The notes below the pieces were generated by a model that was given only the letters and a program-made list of their open reading frames with translations, did no database searches and had not been told where the DNA came from. Source: Acidobacteriota bacterium (GTDB lineage: Bacteria > Acidobacteriota > Blastocatellia > Pyrinomonadales > Pyrinomonadaceae). Taken from it: DNA of 53,879 bases. The stretch covers positions 1 through 53,879 of the forward strand of contig JAKQII010000130.1 in NCBI GenBank assembly GCA_029557535.1. The letters are read 5' to 3'. Of the stretch, positions 35,939 through 45,700 are shown piece by piece (position 1 is the first letter of the stretch; each line of letters starts with the position of its first letter). A program made the position numbers and the translations under genes.

Positions 35939-36631
35939 CTATTTCCAGAATCCTAGAAGTACGAAAAGAACGATCCAGAGAGCGCCCATGAAATGCCAGT
36001 ACCAACCGACGGCGCCGGCGATATCGGTTGCCCGTTCGTGCTTCGCTTCGAATCTTGGCTTTTCCCAAACCATCAGGACGACATAGCCGAGCGCGATGAT
36101 CCCGCCGGCGACGTGAACCGCGTGCAGCGCCGTCAGAATGTAGAAAAACCCCGCGTACGGATTGCTCTGCATATAAATGCCGCGTTTGACGAGCTCGTAC
36201 CAGGCAAGGATCTGGGAAGAAATGAACGCCGCTCCGAGAACCGTCGTCGCGAGCAGCCAGGTCCGCGCCGGGGGCTGATTTCCCTTCCGGATCAGGCCTT
36301 CGGCGGCAACGTACGTTCCACTCGAAGCGAGAATTATCGCGGTGCTGATCCAGACCTGCACAGGAAGATCGAAAGGATTCCATTCGAGAACGCCGTTCGT
36401 CGAGATCACGACGTACGCGCCGATGACCCCTCCGAACGTCATCAGGACGACAAGCATCAAGAACCACGTTAGTACTCTCGATTTCGGGAAGCTCCTTTCG
36501 TACTCGGTTTCGTTAAGATCGTCCGGGTCCCCGCCCGACCCGGACCGACGCGTCGCGCGCGGATCGCCCGGCCCTCCTGCGACCGGGATACCGGCAATCG
36601 CCGAACCGAATTTTCTTTCCCTAGTCACCAT
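35939..36631 (-). CDS. Heme-copper oxidase subunit III
   Basis: A 230-residue membrane protein. A Gly/Asp-rich N-terminal tail of about 50 residues is followed by five helices, including VLTWFLMLVVLMTFGGVIGA, WISTAIILASSGTYVAAEGL and, at the end, WHFMGALWIVLFVLLGFW, the signature C-terminal helix of CoxC/CyoC-type subunits. FFYILTALHAVHVAGGIIAL is the other conserved block. It helps the aa3/bo3-type oxidase stay active and move protons. It is one base from ctaB. The disordered tail is longer than usual for this subunit. Confidence 0.92.
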   Translation of the reverse strand: MVTRERKFGSAIAGIPVAGGPGDPRATRRSGSGGDPDDLNETEYERSFPKSRVLTWFLMLVVLMTFGGVIGAYVVISTNGVLEWNPFDLPVQVWISTAIILASSGTYVAAEGLIRKGNQPPARTWLLATTVLGAAFISSQILAWYELVKRGIYMQSNPYAGFFYILTALHAVHVAGGIIALGYVVLMVWEKPRFEAKHERATDIAGAVGWYWHFMGALWIVLFVLLGFWK

Positions 36632-36632
36632 C

Positions 36633-37535
36633 TTACCGGCGGTTCAGAACCATCAGCGCGAAGATCAGCGGAAGATAAATAACTGACACCATCAGAAGCT
36701 TCCGGGCTTTTTCGACTGTTTTTGCCTTCGCCATCGAGACACTGGCCCAAAGGAACCAGCCTCCGAGGAGCGCCGCCCCGATCAGGTAAATGATCCCGGT
36801 CAAACCGAGGAAGAATGGTGTCAGACTGAGCGGCACGAGCATCATCGTGAACACCACGATCTGGCGAGCGGTAACGCGGCCGTCGCGTTCGACGACAGGA
36901 AGCATCAGGATCCCCGCCTTCGCGTATTGATCCTTGTACATCCAGGCGATCGCCAGAAAATGCGGGAATTGCCAAAGGAAAAGGAGTGTGAACAGCGTCC
37001 ACGCGTTGAGATCGATGGCATTCGCCGCGGCGGTCCAGCCCATCAGCGGCGGCATCGCGCCCGGAATCGCGCCGATCGCAGTCGAGGCGGTCGTGCGGGT
37101 CTTTAGCGGCGTATAAAGAAGAACGTAACCGACGATCACGACCAATCCGAGGACCGCCGTCAGTCCGTTGACCAGAAACCACAAGTACAGTTCGGCGGTT
37201 GCGCATTGGGCGACCCCAAATACCAGCGCTTCACCGGGTGTGATCTTCGACGTCGGCAACGGCCTCCTTGCCGTGCGCTCCATCAGTGCGTCGGTCCGGC
37301 GCTCGAGATACTGGTTGAGGGTCGCAACGCCGAACGCGAGCAGCGTGATGCCGATCATCGCGTTGATGAAAACGACAAAATCGAATCCCTTGGAAGTTCC
37401 CAGATAAAACCCGGCCGCCGACGTCAGGACAAGCATGAACGCGATCCTCGGCTTCGTCAGCTCAAAATATGCGGACAACTTTTCGCGCAAACCGAATACC
37501 TTTGCGCTTTCCAATTCTGCACCTGCAGTTCCCAT
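36633..37535 (-). CDS. ctaB: Protoheme IX farnesyltransferase (heme O synthase)
   Basis: A 300-residue UbiA-family enzyme that adds a farnesyl group to heme b to make heme O for terminal oxidases. Seven to nine helices are visible. The first Asp-rich loop is NQYLERRTDALMERTARRPL, with the allylic-diphosphate Asn/Asp and the RT-RPL motif. The second is VLLYTPLKTRTTASTAIGAI. ATG 37535 gives a conventional start just before TKPRIAFMLVLTS; an in-frame TTG at 37598 would add 21 residues of poor similarity. It heads a three-gene operon with subunit III and the CtaM-like protein, divergent from the cytochrome c biogenesis genes. Confidence 0.95.
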   Translation of the reverse strand: MGTAGAELESAKVFGLREKLSAYFELTKPRIAFMLVLTSAAGFYLGTSKGFDFVVFINAMIGITLLAFGVATLNQYLERRTDALMERTARRPLPTSKITPGEALVFGVAQCATAELYLWFLVNGLTAVLGLVVIVGYVLLYTPLKTRTTASTAIGAIPGAMPPLMGWTAAANAIDLNAWTLFTLLFLWQFPHFLAIAWMYKDQYAKAGILMLPVVERDGRVTARQIVVFTMMLVPLSLTPFFLGLTGIIYLIGAALLGGWFLWASVSMAKAKTVEKARKLLMVSVIYLPLIFALMVLNRR

Positions 37536-37735
37536 TCTTATTGCTTTGGCTCGTCCAAGTGTAAAGACAAGAATATCGTTTCGGCTCAATTTTTCCAAAC
37601 AGCATCAAAAGGTCCATTCATTAATTAGACAAGTAGGACTAATTTCTCCGCACATGACAAAATCGGTGTGCTGGGCTATCCTTTCGGTATAGTGAAGGCG
37701 GTATTTTCTCCTCGAATCGCCGAACTAATTACAAG

Positions 37736-39382
37736 ATGTCAGCCGCAGAAGAAACCCTTAAACAAACAGAGGCTTCACGGGACAAGTCCGCTCCCGTAAT
37801 CAACAAATTTCTCGATTTCATTAGTTCCGTCAGGTTCGGAGTCGTCATTCTCTGCATTCTTGTCGCACTTTCCGTACTGGGAATGGTCGTCATTCAGCAG
37901 AACGTCGAAGGATTCGACGCCTACTATGCGACGCGGACTCCGGCGGAACGGGCTTTGTACGGCGGTTTGGGGCTGTTCGATGTCTATCACAGCTGGTATT
38001 ACAACGCGCTCCTGCTTGTTCTTTCGCTGAACATCGTCCTCGCGTCGATCGACAGATTTCCGGGCGCGTGGGCGTATATCACGAATGCGAAGAAGACCGC
38101 GACGCGCGATTTCCTTCTGAAATTGAAGGATCACGCGATCGTCGAGACGAACGCAACGAACGAAGCCGCGGTGATCGACAAACTGAAGGCCGACTTTTCC
38201 GCATCCGGATTTTCGCCGGTCGTATCTGAAGACGAGATCACCAGCTACGCGGTCGATGAGTCCGGCAAGAAGGACTTTTCGCGCATGGAGACGAAACGGT
38301 ACAGCTATGTCTTCGGCGAACGCGGAAAATGGAACCGGATCGGTGCCTACATCGTCCACGTGTTCCTGCTCATCCTTTTTCTCGGACACTTCGTTGCTCT
38401 CCAGTACGGATTCGACGCCGATGTCGCACTGACGCCGGATACCAATCCCCAAGTTCAACGAGACTTCAATGCGGCGAACAAAACGAGCACGATCCAACTG
38501 ATCCGATTCAATCTGGACAAGAAGGAACGCTACAACGTCGAACTCCCGTTTACGATCACGTGTACAGAGATCTCGCAGAGCCTGATCGACACTGGCGGAC
38601 AGATCGGCATCGACAATACGATGGACTGGCGCACGCAGATCCGGATCGACGATCCCGAGTACGGTCAGACCGTCGCCGATGTCAGTCTCAACAACCCGTA
38701 CACGTATCGCGGCTACCGGTTCTTCCAGGCGAGCACGATCGCCGTCGGAAGCGCGAGCTCGATGACGCTCGAACTCACGCCGGCAGGTCCGGACGGGAAT
38801 GTGCTGCCCGATCAGAAGCCGATCACGGTCGTCCTCAAGCGGAACGAGAGCGCGACGCTTCCCGACGGAACGCGGATCGATTACGACAATTTCGTCCCGG
38901 ATTTCTCAATGCGCGGGAACCAGATCACGACGAACAGCGCCGATTACAACAATCCGGCCGCGATCCTCAATGTGACGACTCCGGCCAAGGGCGACAAACC
39001 GGAGGAAACGATCAAGGTCTTTGCGTTCGCCAACAAGCTGCCCGACAACGCGCCGATCGCGGCCGCCAAGGCCGGTTACAAATGGTTCATGAAGGAGTAC
39101 GTGAAATCGCCCGTAGCGCACGTTCTTTCGATCAAATACGATCCGTTCAACGCCGCGTTCGTCGCCTGGTACATCGGCGGCTTCGGGCTGATCATCGCGC
39201 TTGGTTTTATCTTTTTCACATCGCACCGCCGGGTATGGGCGATGGTCGAGCCGAAAGGTGACGACAAATTCGAGGTGGTTTTTGGCGGCGACGCCAATCG
39301 CAACAACCTCGCGTTCGGAGACAGGTTCCGCTCATTGATCGGGCGGTTTTCAGGCAATAACAGCAGCGAAAACAAGGGGTAA
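37736..39382 (+). CDS. resB: ResB-family cytochrome c biogenesis protein
   Basis: 548 residues; a system II (Ccs) heme delivery and ligation component. It has an N-terminal helix (VRFGVVILCILVALSVLGMV), a second helix (WYYNALLLVLSLNIVLASID), a third (IGAYIVHVFLLILFLGHFVA) and a large periplasmic domain (about 235-465). The fourth helix comes near the end (AWYIGGFGLIIALGFIFFTS). The pattern of three early helices, a long loop and one late helix is the ResB plan. It precedes CcsA by 5 bp, and the two form the complete heme lyase that attaches heme to CxxCH proteins such as the lipoprotein at 49323. Confidence 0.93.
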   Translation: MSAAEETLKQTEASRDKSAPVINKFLDFISSVRFGVVILCILVALSVLGMVVIQQNVEGFDAYYATRTPAERALYGGLGLFDVYHSWYYNALLLVLSLNIVLASIDRFPGAWAYITNAKKTATRDFLLKLKDHAIVETNATNEAAVIDKLKADFSASGFSPVVSEDEITSYAVDESGKKDFSRMETKRYSYVFGERGKWNRIGAYIVHVFLLILFLGHFVALQYGFDADVALTPDTNPQVQRDFNAANKTSTIQLIRFNLDKKERYNVELPFTITCTEISQSLIDTGGQIGIDNTMDWRTQIRIDDPEYGQTVADVSLNNPYTYRGYRFFQASTIAVGSASSMTLELTPAGPDGNVLPDQKPITVVLKRNESATLPDGTRIDYDNFVPDFSMRGNQITTNSADYNNPAAILNVTTPAKGDKPEETIKVFAFANKLPDNAPIAAAKAGYKWFMKEYVKSPVAHVLSIKYDPFNAAFVAWYIGGFGLIIALGFIFFTSHRRVWAMVEPKGDDKFEVVFGGDANRNNLAFGDRFRSLIGRFSGNNSSENKG

Positions 39383-39387
39383 CGATT

Positions 39388-41022
39388 ATGGAAGACGCAA
39401 CTAGAATTCATTCGGACGTATTTATTGGAAGCGAAAAGGTCCAGTCGGTCGAAATGCCGGGCATCAAGTCGTTCATGCCGGCGATACTGGCCGTGGTCGG
39501 GGCGTTCGCGATGGTCGGACTCCGCATTCAGATCGGAACGGGATTCATTTCCGACACCGCGCTGATGATGCTCGCTCTCGCATTCTATATCCTCGGCGCG
39601 CTTTTTGAACTGACGAATCTCTATGCGCCGTCGGGAATGGCGAAGAAGATCGGGTTGTGGGGAGCGACGCTGGGCGTTTTCTTCAACATTTCGAGCTGGC
39701 TCGTCCGGTGGGTGAACGCCTACGATTTCGAGCTCGAAAAACTCGTCGCCAGCGGAAACAACGTCAAACCGTGGCTCTTCCGATATATCCCGTTCGCGAA
39801 CCTCTACGACCTGAGTCTCGCGTTCGCGTTCGGAGCGGGGCTGACGACGCTTCTTCTCGTTCATCGCCGAAACTTCCAATTCCTGAGCGCATTCACGCTT
39901 CCGCTGGCAGCGCTGATCCTGACGCTCGCGCGGTTCATCGGCGGCGAGCATTCTAACCTGATGCCGATCCTTGATTCATACTGGCGGCCGATCCACGTCG
40001 GCGTCGCTTCGCTGAGCTACGGCGTCGCGCTCGTCTGTTTTGCGATCGCCGTCATTTACCTGCTCAAGGACAATGTCAAGGTCGAAGCGATGGCGATCTG
40101 GTCGAGCATTTTCGGCCTTAGCGTTTTTGCAACGATCAGCGGGTTCTCGGTCTTTACCGCCGGTGTCTACCGCGCCGGGACGTTTCTTCCGAACCCGATG
40201 GGCGGCAAGCCGTTCAATGCGTTTTTCAGGGCTGATATTCCGTACGTCGGATGGGTGCTCGTCGGTGCCGGGGTCCTCCTCGCAGGTGCCATCGCGATGT
40301 TTCTCGCATACCTTTACCGGAGCGATGAGAAGGCACGTACGATCGGTCATCTTCTTTTGAAACTGGCGTTCGTCGCGCAGATCCTCGCCGTCGTTTTCTG
40401 GGTCACGGGCGTGAAGTCGGCCGGCAGCATTCAGGAATCGCTTCAGGCGCAGCTCAACAAGGATCCGGCGCAGTACCTCGCCGTCGGGCGCGAACTCGCC
40501 GCGCGTGAGAACCTCTCCGCGCAGGAATTTGCCGCTCTGACCCCGCAACAGCTTGAGATGGCCGGTCGCCAGTATTTTCAGGCCAACGGCGGAAAGCTGT
40601 TCCTCAGCCTGAACACGAACCCGGTCGAATTCGCAGGTCTGCTAACGGCGCTTTCGGGGACATTCTTCGTGATCCTTTTCTCGTTCAAGACGGATACGAT
40701 CCGTGAACGGCTTCCGTCGCTCGACGCGCTCGACAGCCTGATGTACAAGACGGCATGTCTCGCGTTTGCGGGATTGGCGATGCTGCTCATCACGGGTGCG
40801 ATCTGGGCGAATGAGTCGTGGGGTCGTCCGTGGGGTTTTGACTCAAAGGAGACCGGAGCGCTGGTCGCATGGCTGACCTATGCGGCGTTCCTTCATACAC
40901 GCATTTCGCGCGGCTGGAAAGGACGATCGTCGGCGTACTTCGCGATCATCGGGTTCCTGCTAGTGATCTTTACGTATCTCGGCGTCAGCTACCTGCTGCC
41001 TGGCCTGCACAGCTACGCGTAG
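39388..41022 (+). CDS. ccsA: CcsA/ResC cytochrome c biogenesis protein
   Basis: 544 residues, longer than a typical CcsA of about 320-400. It has many helices and a WWD-type heme-handling motif near residue 478, seen as WGRPWGFDSKETGALVAWL, with Phe where the classic motif has Trp. Conserved His residues of the family are likely those in RPIHVGVASLSYG and FLHTRISRGWKG. A non-hydrophobic insertion of about 90 residues (around 350-440, LNKDPAQYLAVGRELAAREN) sits between the middle and last helices and is unusual. Together with ResB it forms the system II heme lyase. It ends 48 bp before a strong terminator. Confidence 0.93.
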   Translation: MEDATRIHSDVFIGSEKVQSVEMPGIKSFMPAILAVVGAFAMVGLRIQIGTGFISDTALMMLALAFYILGALFELTNLYAPSGMAKKIGLWGATLGVFFNISSWLVRWVNAYDFELEKLVASGNNVKPWLFRYIPFANLYDLSLAFAFGAGLTTLLLVHRRNFQFLSAFTLPLAALILTLARFIGGEHSNLMPILDSYWRPIHVGVASLSYGVALVCFAIAVIYLLKDNVKVEAMAIWSSIFGLSVFATISGFSVFTAGVYRAGTFLPNPMGGKPFNAFFRADIPYVGWVLVGAGVLLAGAIAMFLAYLYRSDEKARTIGHLLLKLAFVAQILAVVFWVTGVKSAGSIQESLQAQLNKDPAQYLAVGRELAARENLSAQEFAALTPQQLEMAGRQYFQANGGKLFLSLNTNPVEFAGLLTALSGTFFVILFSFKTDTIRERLPSLDALDSLMYKTACLAFAGLAMLLITGAIWANESWGRPWGFDSKETGALVAWLTYAAFLHTRISRGWKGRSSAYFAIIGFLLVIFTYLGVSYLLPGLHSYA

Positions 41023-41070
41023 CCGAAGCCGAGGCCCGGAGTTTCCGAGCCGATTGAAATAGCGTTGAAT

Positions 41071-41109
41071 AAAAAAAGGGCGGCGCTCGGCGCGCCGCTC
41101 TTTTTTTTT
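41071..41109. terminator. Bidirectional terminator between ccsA and the PPC-like gene
   Basis: GGGCGGCGC (41078-41086) pairs over 9 bp with GCGCCGCTC (41092-41100). A-rich sequence precedes and nine T residues follow, so both convergent transcripts can end here. Confidence 0.9.
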
Positions 41110-41126
41110 GAGAAATCCCGCCCGGA

Positions 41127-42179
41127 TCATTCAATCGAGAATTTTGCGACGTCAATCAAAGGGTAACGGCCGATCGAGCCGTCCTTGTGGATGATCGTCA
41201 GGACCGCTTTGACGACAATGATCCGAAGCACATCCGTCATCGGGCGCTCGATCTTCGAGCCATCCTTGAAAAGAACGATCAGCCGAACGTTCGCCATCGG
41301 ATCCGGAACCGGGGTCCGTTCCTCCGGTTTTGGCGTGGTTTTCGCCGGCGTCTTTCTTGACGGCGTCGCCGCGACTTTCTTCGGAAGCGTCTTCGGTTTC
41401 GGCTTCGGTTCGGCGACCTTCGATTCGCTGTCCGTGGCCGGCTTCGGCAACTCGTCGGTCACAACGACCTCGGGCTTCGGTCGCTCCGGTTCTTCCGATC
41501 TTCGTTCCGCCTTCTCTTCATCCACCCGCTTCGGAGTTGGGACCTCATCGACACTCTTCGGCTCTACTCTCGCGGGTTTCTCCGGCTCCGGGACGGTTTC
41601 CACTCTCGGCGTCGGGGTCGGTTTCGGCTTGACCGCGACGATAGTCCCGACCGAATTTACTTTGACCTCGGCGTCCGGATCGGGCTTGACGGTCGGGAGC
41701 TTAGGTTCCTCGCTTTCGGCAACCGCGGTCGACGGCGCAAAACTGCCCGCGAACTTGATTTTGAAAGTCGCCGGTTCATCGGTGGCCGCGCGGCCCTCGA
41801 TCCGCAGGATCAACTTTTCCGGCTGACGAAGATAAATGACCCGGCCGGTCTCGTTGTCCGGCGAATCCGAGTAAACGACGATCTTGGTCAGCGGTTTGAG
41901 GGTATCGGCCGTGAAGACGTCAATGTCGCCGTCGAAATTCTTCGTCACGACGTTGATGAATATGTCGCCCTGATCGCCGTTGAACGCGAAATAATATGTC
42001 GTGCGGCGCGGATCCCCAAGGTCGCGGGCGCGGATGGCGCCGCTGATTTCGTTGGATCTCAACGGTGTCGGAAAGTCGCGGCTCGTCGATTGGGCAAATG
42101 CCGCCCCCGACACGAGGAGCAGCAACAGGATCGCGGCCAGGCATGACGAGACAGTCGGGCGGTTTTCTCGACGCGGCAT
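41127..42179 (-). CDS. Secreted protein with PPC-like domain and charged Pro-rich region
   Basis: 350 residues with a signal peptide (CLAAILLLLLVSGAAFAQ). Residues about 35-150 resemble the bacterial pre-peptidase C-terminal (PPC) beta-sandwich (TYYFAFNGDQGDIFINVVTK, then RVIYLRQPEKLILRIEG). A long low-complexity region rich in Lys, Pro, Glu and Thr follows (about 165-290). The C-terminus is a compact beta segment repeating a motif (LIVLFKDGSKIERPMTDVLR, then LTIIHKDGSIGRYPLIDVAK). It is likely an envelope or exported protein with adhesion or regulatory roles rather than an enzyme. It is followed by GNAT upstream with a 4-bp gap. Confidence 0.75.
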   Translation of the reverse strand: MPRRENRPTVSSCLAAILLLLLVSGAAFAQSTSRDFPTPLRSNEISGAIRARDLGDPRRTTYYFAFNGDQGDIFINVVTKNFDGDIDVFTADTLKPLTKIVVYSDSPDNETGRVIYLRQPEKLILRIEGRAATDEPATFKIKFAGSFAPSTAVAESEEPKLPTVKPDPDAEVKVNSVGTIVAVKPKPTPTPRVETVPEPEKPARVEPKSVDEVPTPKRVDEEKAERRSEEPERPKPEVVVTDELPKPATDSESKVAEPKPKPKTLPKKVAATPSRKTPAKTTPKPEERTPVPDPMANVRLIVLFKDGSKIERPMTDVLRIIVVKAVLTIIHKDGSIGRYPLIDVAKFSIE

Positions 42180-42183
42180 CGGG

Positions 42184-42639
42184 TTACTCCAGTTCCTTGC
42201 GCAGGTGCACGAGCCGCGATGTAACTTCGTAACCCAGTTTCAGATGCGCCTCGAGACTGAGTTCATTGCCGATCTCCGAATCCGAAGCCATCTCGGTGCA
42301 GCCTTTCCGGCGCGCCCAGTTCTCCGCCGCACGCACGAGTTCCCGACCGACACCGTGCATACGATAATCGGACTCGACGAACCAGCCCTCGAGATATCCG
42401 ACGTGGTCGGTCTCGCAATCCTCGACAAACGGTCGGATGCTGGCTTCGAGAAATCCCGCCAGACGGCCGTCGACGTCAGCGACCACGACCAACTGCGTAT
42501 CGGGATGCTCGTAAATTCCGAGCATTTCCGACTTGTGATCGTCTTCGGAAAGCTCGTCCCAGAGCAGACACCGCAACCGGAACCACTCGGCGAGATCCGA
42601 TTCAACGAGCGGACGTACGGATAAGTTGTTGGCGGTCAT
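42184..42639 (-). CDS. GNAT acetyltransferase resembling aminoglycoside AAC(6')
   Basis: 151 residues from ATG 42639. The GNAT fold is complete, with the acetyl-CoA P-loop as RMHGVGRELVRAAENWARRK. The order of motifs resembles chromosomal AAC(6')-I enzymes: LRCLLWDELSEDDH near the start, GFLEASIRPFVEDC in the centre, YLEGWFVESDYR, GCTEMASDSEIGNELS and LGYEVTSRLVHLRKEL at the end. The substrate cannot be proved: close relatives without antibiotic activity exist. It is co-directional with the PPC-like gene and lies 4 bp upstream of it. No regulatory signal is visible. A longer start at 42660 adds seven residues. Confidence 0.8.
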   Translation of the reverse strand: MTANNLSVRPLVESDLAEWFRLRCLLWDELSEDDHKSEMLGIYEHPDTQLVVVADVDGRLAGFLEASIRPFVEDCETDHVGYLEGWFVESDYRMHGVGRELVRAAENWARRKGCTEMASDSEIGNELSLEAHLKLGYEVTSRLVHLRKELE

Positions 42640-42724
42640 TATCAGCGATGATTCTAACAATGTTCGCGCGATACGCCAAACGGTTCTTAATCCGGAATTC
42701 GACGTCCGAAGTTGGCCGTCAATG

Positions 42725-45700
42725 TCAGATTTTGACGAGCGCCGGGAGATCCGGCACGTCGTTCAGCCAATTGCGGGTGATCTCGACCAACTCGTTCCGC
42801 GACACGTAATCGCTGGTCTCCGGGAACGACGATTTGAACAAGAGCGTTGTCGGAATATTCTCGAAGATCTTCTGCAGGATGATCAGCTCGGCATTCGTCA
42901 ACGGGGGGATCGAGCGGCCTTCGGCGAAGATCCTCATTAGGGACGATGCGGCGGTCGTGTACTCGTCGTCGACATCGCGTTTGACGAAGTGACCGAGCAG
43001 TTGTAGGACGTTCTCGCCGAGTTGAAGCAGGATATTGCGATAGCTCGCGAGCGCCGCGTCGATCGTCGCCGTCATCTTCTGCGGAAGCCGCTCCCATTCA
43101 GGAATTTGCGCAAGGTTGAATGAACATGCGCAGAACGGATGTGTCTTGAGCATTTCACGAACGCTGAAACGGCAGTCCAGTTCACGGAACTGGCGACACA
43201 GTTCCTGCGTTTGCCGCCAATAGTGGCCCGGAAAGACCGGAAGTTTGGAGAGATTTTCGAATTCCCACCATTCGTCGCTCCGCATGATCTCGTCAAAGCG
43301 CTCCTGGAGGTGATGCGACTTCATGATCATGTCGTGTTTGATGGCGAAATGCTCGGAATAGCGGTTGTGGAACGACTGCCAAAAGTTCTCCATCTCCCGG
43401 TTGACCAGTTGATTCGGATTAGCGATTGTTTCCTTGATCACGGCGAGCAGTTTCTCGCGGAAGAACTCGATCTTGTCGTCCTCGGTGACCTCGCAGACCG
43501 CGACATATGACCAGATCTCCTCGCGCCGCTTGGTCCCGCTGATAAAGTCTTCGAGCACGACAAGATCCTGTGTGCGGGCGAAGAAATCTTCCTCTGAATC
43601 CGTGAATGCGTCGGCGATCCGCTGGAGGCCGTCGTCAAGCGTGATCGAGCCGTCAACGACCGACGATACGACCCGCGCGACGGTGCCGAAGGTCTTTTCG
43701 GCGAGCACCGATAGACGCCAGATTCGGGTATTCAGGATCTCGTCCGGAAGTTCGTTGAACCGCTCGAGCAGTTTTGCGGCGTTCCAGTCATTGAGCCAGA
43801 TCTTGAGCGTTTCGACAGTTGCGGCACGGTCGATCGCGTCCTCGATCGATCTGATCCGGTCGTTCGTTGTGATCAATCGCGCCCAGTTGGTCAGCCGTTC
43901 GTTCGAGTACGCGACGCTCGTCGGTTTCGCGATGCCCTCGATGTCGTCCCAAATGATCTTGAGATCCAGCGACCGGCGGTTGATCCGATCGCCCTTCGTC
44001 GTGACGAACTCGATCTTCCGGTTCGCGACAAGTGCCGCGAGAACAAGATGCTGTGCTTCCCGAACCATGCCGACCGGGGCGCGTTTTAGTCGTCGATAAA
44101 TCGATTTGAGCGATACCGTGGCGTCTCCGGCGGCCGAGACGAGGCCGAGGATCTCCCTCGCTGCCGGGAGTTCGAGAAGTGCATCCTCTGATTCCGGGAC
44201 ATACTCGTTGCCGCGTTGGGCGACGAGACCGAGCGGGTACGCAAAAACCTCGGCGAGATGTTGGATCCGACCAAGGTTCTGCCGGGCGCCGCTGAAAAAG
44301 TCCAGGACGAGCGTTGAAACATCGGTCATGCCCAGTGTCTGCGTGAAACGCGGATGATCGGGAAATTCAAGTTCAAACAGCGGCTCCAGCATTTCGCTGA
44401 AGACGTCGGCAAGTTGCTGCGTGTTGCGGGCGTCCTCGGAGAAGTTGTAATCGAGTCCCTGTATGACGAGTTTTCCGTCTTCAAGAAAGATCCGGCGCCA
44501 GATTTTTTCGACCGAATGGCTGTGCGAATGACCGACCGTACGGATCTGATCGCCGAACGACGAGCGCAGGGTCGCATCATTGAGAAGAACGTGATACCGC
44601 TTGATCGTTTCGATCTCATCCGGCCGTAGCCGTGCATGCTGCCAATAGACCTGCGGGATCGGATCGTCGGAAGTGATCACTGGGACGCCGGAGTCTTCGG
44701 ACGTAATGAACACGATCCAATCGATGAATTCAGCGTTGAGCGCCAGCGGCTCGGCCGATGTGCCGTCTACCGACCAACAGATCCGCCCGCGGCGAAGTCC
44801 GCCGCGCCATGAGATCTGGGAATCCGTCCAGTTCGTGTGCTTGGGATCCGAGTCCTCGGGGAACGTCCAGTCTGAATACCTTTCTCGCGCGACCTTGCGC
44901 AGTATTGACGGGACGACCGCCTCGCTGATCGCTGCAACGGCCTCGTTGAGCGCGTTGTTCAGATCGTCCGTGGCGCTTACCTTAAGGCTGTATCGGATAT
45001 CACGTCCGGAATCAGCTTTCCGCTGGATCTGGTCGGGCAGGACCGCGACGAACTTCTCCAAAAGGTCCTCGACGGCTTTCGCGCTCGCCGCCGGACTTGC
45101 TTCGTCAAAGATGAGCATCGCGGCCGAGATCTCGCCGGCGGTGGTTCCGTTGCCGTCGAGCGACAGGAGCAGCAATCCTTTGAGAATGAGTTTGGCCTGT
45201 AGCCGCTGCATCACGGGGATCTGGCCGACGACGTCGGCGTTCAGTTTGTCGTAGGCGGCAAAAGCGTTCTGGAGATCATCGACTTTTCGCAGTTCCTTTT
45301 CCGCGCAATCGAACGCCTCATCGAGCGCGATCAGCGAGTTCGCGGGTCGGCCAAGAACACGCGCTCCCGCTTCAGAAGCGAACCCCAGAAGTGCGAACGC
45401 CGGCGCGTAAAACCTGATGTAAGGCGCGACCTCGAGGATCATCGGGTGTAGCGGATAGAGGGCGCTGAAGCGTTGTTCGCTCCATCGGAAATGCGGGAGC
45501 ACCTCGCGGAAATACTCGTAAATATCGTGAATCAGCGGCTGGGTATGCCGCGATTTCGGAAAAACGTGAGTATCGACGATCCGATAAAGATGTTCCTGAT
45601 CGAGGTAATCGATCGCGAAAGAGCGCGAGATCGCGAGATTTGCTCCGTCAGCACCGGCGATGTCGTCGTCGAGCGCGACGCCGACGAACATGTTCAGCTT

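Noticed and set aside
35393-37535. Complete cytochrome oxidase operon
   Set aside because: Only subunit III, CtaB and the CtaM-like protein are present; no subunit I or II gene can be found in the window.
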